Positions 56,083 through 64,000 of a stretch of DNA of 64,000 nt are shown here, one piece after another; positions within the stretch are counted from its first letter, which is position 1; each line of letters starts with the position of its first letter. The stretch lies in assembly GCA_030066685.1 (NCBI GenBank), contig JASJBF010000018.1, forward strand, positions 85,883 through 149,882, written 5' to 3'. Origin of the DNA: Kiloniellales bacterium. Its GTDB lineage: Bacteria > Pseudomonadota > Alphaproteobacteria > Kiloniellales > JAKSBE01. Below the pieces are notes generated by a model. It saw nothing but the letters and a program-made list of their open reading frames with translations, was not told the origin of the DNA and searched no databases. The position numbers and the translations under genes are program-made.

Positions 56083-57180
56083 TTGGCGCCGCTCGAAGGA
56101 CCCGAAGCGAAGCAGACGGCAGGAGGCCCAGAAGGCGCGGCGGCGGGGCCGCGCGGGCCCTATGCCGCGGTCGACCTGGGCACCAACAACTGCCGCCTGC
56201 TGGTCGCCAAGCCCTCGGCCAAGGGCTTCCGAGTGGTCGAGGCCTACTCGCGGATCTGCCGCCTGGGCGAGGGCCTGGAGGCCAGCGGCCGACTCTCGGA
56301 GGCGGCCATGGCCCGGACCCTCGAAGCCCTGGACGCCTGCGCCGAGCGCATGCGGCGCCGCCGGGTGGCCCGGGCCCGGGCGGTGGCGACCGCGGCCTGC
56401 CGGGCCGCCGACAACTGCGATGGCTTCGTCGCGCGGGTCCGGGCCCGCACCGGCCTCGAGCTCGAGATCATCTCCAGCGAGGAGGAGGCCCGGCTGGCGC
56501 TGACCGGCTGCGCGCCTCTGCTGAGCCGGGCGCGGCGCCGGGCCCTCGTCTTCGACATCGGCGGCGGCAGCACCGAGGTGACCTGGATCGCCCTCGATCC
56601 CTCGCCGGGCGGTCCGGCCGCCGGCGGCGCGGCGCTAGACGGGCTCGAGATCCTGGCCTCGGTCTCCTTGCCCCTCGGCGTGGTCGGCTTCGCCGAGCGC
56701 TTCGGCGGCCACCGGATCAAGACCGAGACCTATCGCGCCATGGTCGCCGAGGTCCGCGCCGCCTTCGCGCCCTTCGAGGCGGCCCACGGCCTGGGCGCGG
56801 CGGTGGCGGCCGGCGAGGTCCAGATGCTCGGCACCTCCGGCACCGTGACCACCCTGGCCGGAGTCCACCGCGGCCTCAAGCGCTACGACCGCCGGCGGAT
56901 CGACGGCTGCCGCCTGACCTTGGAGGAGGTCCGGGGGACGGTCCGCCGGATCCGTGCCATGGGCTACGAGGAGCGGGTCGGTCACCCCTGCATCGGCGAG
57001 CACCGGGCCGACCTCGTGGTGGCCGGCTGCGCGATCCTGGAGGCGCTCTGCACGCTCTGGCCGGTCGACGGGCTCAGGGTCGCCGACCGGGGCCTGCGCG
57101 AGGGCATCCTCTACCACCTGATGAACGGCGCCGCCGTGGCGGGCTGGGCCGGTCGCCAAGGACCAGGGCGCCAGGAATGA
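56083..57180 (+). CDS. ppx: Ppx/GppA family exopolyphosphatase
   Basis: Hydrolyses polyphosphate or pppGpp. The 365-residue product is the short two-domain form typical of alphaproteobacteria. Actin-fold motifs are [15 protein letters not shown] (phosphate 1), [14 protein letters not shown] (phosphate 2) and [15 protein letters not shown], and the conserved catalytic-type Glu is in [13 protein letters not shown]. The start is a TTG (56083), about 25 residues before the domain. Its stop is seven bases before rlmE. Confidence 0.92.
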   Translation: MAPLEGPEAKQTAGGPEGAAAGPRGPYAAVDLGTNNCRLLVAKPSAKGFRVVEAYSRICRLGEGLEASGRLSEAAMARTLEALDACAERMRRRRVARARAVATAACRAADNCDGFVARVRARTGLELEIISSEEEARLALTGCAPLLSRARRRALVFDIGGGSTEVTWIALDPSPGGPAAGGAALDGLEILASVSLPLGVVGFAERFGGHRIKTETYRAMVAEVRAAFAPFEAAHGLGAAVAAGEVQMLGTSGTVTTLAGVHRGLKRYDRRRIDGCRLTLEEVRGTVRRIRAMGYEERVGHPCIGEHRADLVVAGCAILEALCTLWPVDGLRVADRGLREGILYHLMNGAAVAGWAGRQGPGRQE

Positions 57181-59535
<2,355 letters not shown>

Positions 59536-59558
59536 GCCTCCGCGAAGCCTGAGGCCTC

Positions 59559-60038
59559 TTAGTAGTTCTTGTACTTCAGGAACTTGCCGGTCATCTCCAC
59601 CTTGACCCGGTCGCCGGCGGGGTCTTCGATCCGGCTGATCGCCATGTCGAAGTCGATGGCCGACATGATGCCGTCGCCGAACTCTTCCTCGATCAAGGCC
59701 TTCAGGGTCGTGCCGTAGACCTGGACGATCTCGTAGAAGCGGTAGATCAGCGGGTCCGTTGGCACCGCCATGCCCAGAGAACCGCGCGAAGGTATCTCCG
59801 CCAGGACCTCCGCCGCTTCGGGAATGCCAAGCACCTCGGCGGCCTTGGCCGCCGCGTCTTCGGGCAGGGCCATCTGGCCGAGCAGCGCGGCAGTGGTGAA
59901 GACCGGCGACAGGCCGATCTCCGCGGCCACGCCCGCGAAGGTCAGCTTTTTGGCCTTCATCGTCGCCACGATCTTGGTGGTCAGCGAGTCGCGGTCGATG
60001 GCGCCGCCGGCCGTTTTGGTGATGGTGAAGTGCTCCAT
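59559..60038 (-). CDS. cynS: Cyanase (cyanate hydratase)
   Basis: Converts cyanate plus bicarbonate to CO2 and ammonia. The 159-residue length is typical. The catalytic residues match E. coli spacing: R100 and E103 in YRFYEIVQVYG and S126 in GDGIMSAIDF. The C-terminal GKFLKYKNY block is also conserved. It is the last gene of the ABC transporter operon, 32 bp after the ATPase gene, which makes cyanate a likely transported substrate. Confidence 0.97.
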   Translation of the reverse strand: MEHFTITKTAGGAIDRDSLTTKIVATMKAKKLTFAGVAAEIGLSPVFTTAALLGQMALPEDAAAKAAEVLGIPEAAEVLAEIPSRGSLGMAVPTDPLIYRFYEIVQVYGTTLKALIEEEFGDGIMSAIDFDMAISRIEDPAGDRVKVEMTGKFLKYKNY

Positions 60039-60070
60039 GGCGGTGGTTCCTTTCGCTTGCGTGATGGGGC

Positions 60071-60982
60071 TCAGGCCGAGGCCCGGTTTGCAGGGCTGGC
60101 CTCGGGCGGCGCGGCGAACTGCGCCGAGGAGGCGCCCGGGGTGGTGATCGGCGGCCGCCTCGGGTCCCAGCCGCCGATGACGAGCTCCGCGTCGAAATTG
60201 CGGGAGCGGGACACTAGAAAGTCGACCAAGTGATTGCGCAGGGGGTAGTAGTCGGGATGCCTGTGCATCTCCGCCTGGCTTCGATCCCGAGGCAAGCTGT
60301 TGGCGACGATCTCGGCGATCTTCGCCTCCGGACCGTTGGTCATGAGCACGATCTTGTCGGCGAGAAAGATCGCTTCATCGACGTCATGGGTGATCATGAA
60401 GCTGGTCTGCTGGGTCGCCGCGCAGATCGAAAGCAGTTCGGATTGCAGGCTGCCGCGGGTGAGGGCGTCGAGCGCGCTGAAGGGCTCGTCCATCAGCAGG
60501 ATCTGCGGCTCGATCGCGAGTGCCCGCGCGATGCCGACCCTTTGCTTCATGCCGCCCGAGAGCTGGGCCGGCTTCTTGTCTTCGGCGCCCTCGAGGTGGA
60601 CGAGGGCGATGTACCGCAGGCACTGCGCGCGGACCTTGGCCTTGTCCCATGCCGGCCAGCGCGAAGAGACCGCGAGCGCGATGTTGTCCAGAGCCGACAG
60701 CCAAGGCATCAGGGCGTGGCTTTGGAAGATCACCGCGCGGTCGAGGCTCGGGCCGGTGATCTCGCGGCCGTCGAGGATGATCCCGCCCTCGCTGGGCGAA
60801 TCGAGCCCGGCCAGGCAGTTCAGCAGCGTGGTCTTGCCGCAGCCCGAGTGGCCGATCATGCAGACGAACTCGCCCTTCTCGATCCTGAGCCAGAGATCCC
60901 GAAAGACCGTCAGCGAGTCCTTGCCATCCGGCTCGGCAAAGCGCCTGGCGAGGCCTTCGATGCTGATGAAGCTTTGGGACAT
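60071..60982 (-). CDS. Cyanate/nitrate-type ABC transporter ATPase
   Basis: A 303-residue ATPase of the NrtD/SsuB/TauB family. Walker A is GHSGCGKTT, the signature is LSGGMKQRVGIARAL, and Walker B is ILLMDEPFSALD. ATG 60982 is used because the family begins at ISIEGLARRF. It energises the permease encoded 19 bases upstream. Cyanate is favoured over nitrate or sulfonate because cyanase follows. Confidence 0.9.
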   Translation of the reverse strand: MSQSFISIEGLARRFAEPDGKDSLTVFRDLWLRIEKGEFVCMIGHSGCGKTTLLNCLAGLDSPSEGGIILDGREITGPSLDRAVIFQSHALMPWLSALDNIALAVSSRWPAWDKAKVRAQCLRYIALVHLEGAEDKKPAQLSGGMKQRVGIARALAIEPQILLMDEPFSALDALTRGSLQSELLSICAATQQTSFMITHDVDEAIFLADKIVLMTNGPEAKIAEIVANSLPRDRSQAEMHRHPDYYPLRNHLVDFLVSRSRNFDAELVIGGWDPRRPPITTPGASSAQFAAPPEASPANRASA

Positions 60983-61001
60983 TCGCTTTCCTCGCTGGCT
61001 C

Positions 61002-61847
61002 CTAGTCTTCGTACCTGACCGCCCGCGCCAGCAGGCCAAGGGCTTGGTCGAGGAGCATGCCGGTGAGGCCGATGAAGAAGATCGCGGCGATGACGTTGGT
61101 GATCGACAGGTTGTTCCACTCGTTCCAGACGAAGTAGCCGACCCCGGTGCCGCCCACGAGCATCTCCGCGGCCACGATGACCAGCCAGGCGATGCCGATT
61201 GAGATCCGCATCCCGGTCAGAATCGTCGGCGCCGCCGCCGGCAGGATGATCCGCAGCGCGGTCCTGAGCGGCCCCAGCTCCAGGGTCTTCGCGACGTTCA
61301 AGTACTCCCGGCGCACGGCGCCGACGCCGAAGGCCGTGTTCAGCAGCATCGGCCAGATCGAGCAGATGAAGATCACGAAGACGGCGCTGACACTGGAGTC
61401 CTTGATCGTGTAGAGCGCCAGCGGCATCCAGGCCAGGGGTGAGATCGGTTTCAGGATCTGGATGAAGGGATCCAGCGCTCTCTGCATGAGCGGACTCATG
61501 CCGATCAGGAAGCCGATCGGCACCGCGACCGCTGCGGCCATCAGGAAGCCGAGGCCGACCCGCAACAGCGAATAGGCCAGCTGAATGCCGATGCCCTTGT
61601 CGTTCGGCCCGGCGTCATAGAAGGGATCGGAGACATGCCGCCAGAGCTCGCCGAGGACGGCGGCCGGTGGCGGAAAGGCCGATTGTCCCTTCGCCTGCGG
61701 CCCGAGCAGCGCCGCCAGCTCGTCGCTCATTCCGCTGGTGTCCTCGCCGCCGCCGCCGACCGCGGCCTGCCAGAGGAGCAGGCCGACGGCCAGGATGACG
61801 ACGGAGAGGAAGGCCGCGCGGGCCCGCAGGGCCTGGTGCGGCATCAC
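61002..61847 (-). CDS. Cyanate/nitrate-type ABC transporter permease
   Basis: A 281-residue inner-membrane permease of the NrtB/SsuC/TauC family with about six membrane segments. The EAA loop is visible (EYLNVAKTLELGPLRTALRIILPAAAPTILTGMRISIGIAW). The periplasmic insert near residues 35-75 is Pro/Gly-rich. It overlaps the binding-protein gene by four bases (ATGA), so translation is coupled. Confidence 0.92.
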   Translation of the reverse strand: MMPHQALRARAAFLSVVILAVGLLLWQAAVGGGGEDTSGMSDELAALLGPQAKGQSAFPPPAAVLGELWRHVSDPFYDAGPNDKGIGIQLAYSLLRVGLGFLMAAAVAVPIGFLIGMSPLMQRALDPFIQILKPISPLAWMPLALYTIKDSSVSAVFVIFICSIWPMLLNTAFGVGAVRREYLNVAKTLELGPLRTALRIILPAAAPTILTGMRISIGIAWLVIVAAEMLVGGTGVGYFVWNEWNNLSITNVIAAIFFIGLTGMLLDQALGLLARAVRYED

Positions 61848-63265
61848 GCGCTCCGCCGGATCGCGAAGGAACGCACGTAGGCCTCGGGCTCGTTTGGATC
61901 GAAGGTCTTGCCCATGATCTCATAGGACCGATAGGTCACCTCCGGCGGGGTCAGGCCCATTTCCGCCATGACGGTCTTGGCCTTGGTGGCCAGGTAGACC
62001 TGTTCGGCGATGGCCTTGTAGTCGAGATCGCCGTCGATGTAGCCCCAGCGCTTCATCTGGGTCAGGATCCAGACCGCCATCGAATGGTAGGGAAAGGGAT
62101 CGAAGTCGATGCGGTCGGGAACCTTCTGGATGCCGCCCAGGCCGTCGGCGAAGGTGCCGGTCAGGACCTGCTCGACCACGGTCACCGGCTGGTTGAGGTA
62201 GTTGCGCGGTGCGATCGCGGCCGCGACCTCCTTGCGGTTCTCGGGACGCGAGGCGTACTGGGTTGCGTCGATAATCGCCTTGTAGAGCGCGATGAAGGTG
62301 TTGGGGTTCTCGTCCACGAAGGCCTGGCTGGCGGCGAAGGCGCAGCAGGGGTGGCCTTCCCAGATCTCCTTGGTCAGCTTGTGGATGTAGCCGACGCCAT
62401 CGTAGACCGCACGCTGGTTGAAGGGATCCGGCGCCAGATAGCCGTCGACGTTGTCGGCCGCGAGGTTCGCCACCATTTCCGGCGGCGGCAGCACGCGGAT
62501 CTGGATGTCCTGATCCGGATCGAGGCCGTGCTCGGCGACGTAGTACCGCAGCAGGAAATTGTGCATCGAGTAGTCGAAGGGCACGGCGAAGCGGAATCCC
62601 TTCCATTGCTTCGGATCGTTCTTGTCCTTGTGCTTGACCGAAAGCGTGATCGCCTGGCCGTTGATGTTCTCGACCGCCGGCATGGTCCAGGGCGTTGCGC
62701 TGGAGCCGGCGCCCAGGGTGATCGCCAAGGGCATGGGGGTGAGCATGTGCGCCGCGTCGTACTCTCCCGACAACGACTTGTCGCGGGCGACGGCCCAGCC
62801 GGCGGTCTTGATGACGTCCACGTCCAGGCCGTAGCGTTCGTAGAAGCCCATCGGGTGGGCCATGATGATCGGCGTGGCGCAGGTGATCGGCACGAAGCCC
62901 ACGTTGAGCTTGGTCTTCTCCAGCTTGCCTCGGCTCTCGGCGGCCAGGGCCTTGGCCGCGGCCAGCGGAAAGAACTCGCTGATCGCCGCCAGCGCGGTCG
63001 CACCGCCGACCGCCTTCAGGAAAGCCCGACGCCGGGCGTTGCCGCCGAAGAGCCCCTCGAGCACCGCCGCTTCGACGCTGCGTTCCAGCGCTTCCTCGGT
63101 CGAGGAGACTTCGGGTCGCAGCGGGCCTTGGGACGCTCCTTCGGCCGCCCCTGCGGCCCGATCATCGCGGTCTGCCGCATCATGTTCCGCCTGGCTGCGG
63201 TGCCGTCCGCAGCTGCAGCCGGCGCCGATGTCGCTTTCTGCGTCGAAAGGGTCCTTGAAGCTCAT
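61844..63265 (-). CDS. Cyanate/nitrate-type ABC transporter substrate-binding protein
   Basis: A 473-residue binding protein of the NrtA/CmpA/CynA family (LNVGFVPITCATPIIMAHPMGFYERYGLDVDVIKTAGWAVARDKSLSGEYDAAHMLTPMP). It has a long N-terminal extension. Residues 1-70 are hydrophilic with GAGCSCGRHRS, and the twin-arginine signal (RRRAFLKAVGGATALAAI) only begins near residue 79. ATG 63265 is preferred over 63274 because GGGGAG then lies at the right distance. It is the first gene of the operon and is preceded by a sigma-54 promoter. The export route (Tat) is inferred. Confidence 0.92.
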   Translation of the reverse strand: MSFKDPFDAESDIGAGCSCGRHRSQAEHDAADRDDRAAGAAEGASQGPLRPEVSSTEEALERSVEAAVLEGLFGGNARRRAFLKAVGGATALAAISEFFPLAAAKALAAESRGKLEKTKLNVGFVPITCATPIIMAHPMGFYERYGLDVDVIKTAGWAVARDKSLSGEYDAAHMLTPMPLAITLGAGSSATPWTMPAVENINGQAITLSVKHKDKNDPKQWKGFRFAVPFDYSMHNFLLRYYVAEHGLDPDQDIQIRVLPPPEMVANLAADNVDGYLAPDPFNQRAVYDGVGYIHKLTKEIWEGHPCCAFAASQAFVDENPNTFIALYKAIIDATQYASRPENRKEVAAAIAPRNYLNQPVTVVEQVLTGTFADGLGGIQKVPDRIDFDPFPYHSMAVWILTQMKRWGYIDGDLDYKAIAEQVYLATKAKTVMAEMGLTPPEVTYRSYEIMGKTFDPNEPEAYVRSFAIRRSA

Positions 63266-63447
63266 TTGTTCCATCTCCCCGGAATTTCGCCTCGATCGCT
63301 TCCGGACCTCGCCACCCGTCTCCAAAAACACGACAAGCCGCATCCCGGGCCCGAGGTGGACCCTCCGATGCGGCTTTGCGTGGCCTCCTTTCCTTTTTCG
63401 GGCCTGCGGTCACAGACCCCCGGAAAGGTTTCGCCGGACCTTTTCCG

Positions 63448-63463
63448 AGCAAACGCCGTGCCA
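63448..63463 (-). promoter_or_regulatory. Sigma-54 promoter of the cyanate operon
   Basis: On the minus strand TGGCACGGCGTTTGCT matches the -24/-12 consensus TGGCACG-N4-TTGCW at every fixed position. It lies about 180 bp before the binding-protein start. Sigma-54 promoters need an enhancer-binding activator, for nitrogen genes usually NtrC, so the operon is probably induced by nitrogen limitation. Confidence 0.85.
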
Positions 63464-63562
63464 ATCGGCCCAAGGTTTTGTAAACAATCAACTCGACGGC
63501 AGGCCGCCGGGTGTCATGGATGAAAAATCTCACCCCGCTGCCCAGGTGATGGGCAGTGGGTG

Positions 63563-63574
63563 TCACGATCGTGA
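63563..63574. promoter_or_regulatory. Possible activator (enhancer) site upstream of the sigma-54 promoter
   Basis: The perfect palindrome TCACGATCGTGA sits about 100 bp upstream of the -24 element, a usual distance for sigma-54 activators. Just nearer the promoter, TCACC and GGTGA form a looser dyad (about 63530-63549). Neither is an exact NtrC consensus; the role is inferred from position. Confidence 0.4.
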
Positions 63575-63732
63575 GCAGTTTTGTCCCCGCGCCGGCGCCG
63601 ATTTCGCCGCCCAGGGCGCCGGCCCGCGGTCGCTGTATCCACGCCGAGCAGCGTCTTGCGCTCGTCGCCGTTCCGAGGTCTTTATGCCGGTCCGATGTAT
63701 CTGAGACCTTCACGCCGTCTGGGGTCTGACGG

Positions 63733-64000
63733 ATGACCCCCGCCGCCCGCATCGCCGCCGCCATCGAGATCCTGGAGCAGGTCGAGGCCGCCGAGGCGCC
63801 GGCCGACAAGACGGTCACCGCCTATCTGCGTGCCCGCCGCTTCATCGGCGCCAAGGACCGCCGGGCGCTCGGCCAGCGGGTCTTCGCCCTGTTGCGGGCC
63901 CGGGCCCGGCTCGACTGGTGGTGCGCGCGGGCCGGCCTGGCGGCGGCGCAGGCGCGCCACCGGGTCCTGGCCGGCCTGCTGCTGATCGACGGCGAGAGTC
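63733..64000 (+). CDS. RsmB/NOP-family rRNA (cytosine-C5) methyltransferase, N-terminal part
   Basis: The first 89 residues of a gene that runs out of the window. MTPAARIAAAIEILEQVEAAEAPADKTVTAYLRARRFIGAKDRRALGQRVFALLRARARLDWWC is the NusB-like RNA-binding N-domain found at the start of RsmB (Sun/Fmu) methyltransferases, which modify 16S rRNA. The catalytic domain is not visible. Its place near guaB fits the usual alphaproteobacterial order. Confidence 0.8.
   Translation, partial: MTPAARIAAAIEILEQVEAAEAPADKTVTAYLRARRFIGAKDRRALGQRVFALLRARARLDWWCARAGLAAAQARHRVLAGLLLIDGES

Larger units (their letters stand above)
63266..63732. other. Divergent control region between the cyanate operon and the rsmB-like gene
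   Basis: The 467 bp hold the sigma-54 promoter and the palindrome listed separately. No additional gene is supported: the open frames here lack ribosome-binding sites and look non-coding. A promoter for the plus-strand methyltransferase gene must lie near 63650-63720 but is not recognisable. Confidence 0.45.

Overview
This 64 kb window is very GC-rich (roughly two thirds or more G+C by eye) and densely coded. It looks like a chromosome segment from an alphaproteobacterium. The evidence is a CckA-type hybrid histidine kinase, a GTTC-N7-GTTC LexA box at recA, homodimeric-type NADP isocitrate dehydrogenase, the small-form psd-pssA pair, and a ppx-rlmE-guaB-(...)-rsmB order. A marine or soil Rhodospirillales-like member (Kiloniellaceae/Rhodovibrionaceae type) is my best guess; that placement is inference.

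Layout. 1-7.6 kb: end of flhB, cckA, LexA-controlled recA, alaS. 8-13.6 kb: dppABCDF-type peptide ABC transporter, followed by a pair of nested palindromic repeats. 13.8-21.8 kb: housekeeping and small envelope genes (cyclophilin, icd, LOG-family hydrolase, two c-type cytochrome genes, an Ig-like/LysM protein, psd-pssA). 21.8-26.9 kb: RND efflux pump with its adaptor and a PadR regulator with putative operators. 27-33 kb: an orphan FlgC-like protein, a lipoprotein, a ParB protein fused to an N-terminal histidine phosphotransfer (Hpt) domain, and a TAXI-TRAP transporter whose binding-protein gene has an in-frame stop. 33-41 kb: Uri-type nuclease with a REP-like inverted repeat at its 3' end, mmsA, a 28-residue membrane protein, a TPR protein, a dihaem lipoprotein, cold-shock protein with a tiny basic partner, and a DapA-like aldolase. 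41-48.3 kb: an exported-protein block with two tandem paralogous subtilisin/sedolisin-like proteins ending in poly-Asp plus six residues, then a DUF1501/DUF1800 pair. 49-55.7 kb: Crp/Fnr regulator, N-acyl-D-amino-acid deacylase, a coiled-coil protein, a TAXI protein without permease, and a Calx-beta protein. 55.8-64 kb: tRNA-Gln(CTG), ppx, rlmE, guaB, a cyanate/nitrate-type ABC transporter with cyanase behind a sigma-54 promoter, and the start of an RsmB-family methyltransferase.

How the parts work together. The cleanest functional units are the dipeptide importer, the PadR-controlled efflux operon, the phosphatidylethanolamine pair psd-pssA, and the nitrogen-scavenging cyanate operon, where imported cyanate would be split to ammonia and CO2 under sigma-54 control. 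The most unusual items are the Hpt-ParB fusion without a parA neighbour and the duplicated exported peptidase-like genes. In those two genes a Glu replaces the usual His, and the matching poly-Asp tails and a shared upstream element suggest a duplicated, co-regulated secreted function. No CRISPR array, integrase, prophage or complete insertion sequence was seen.
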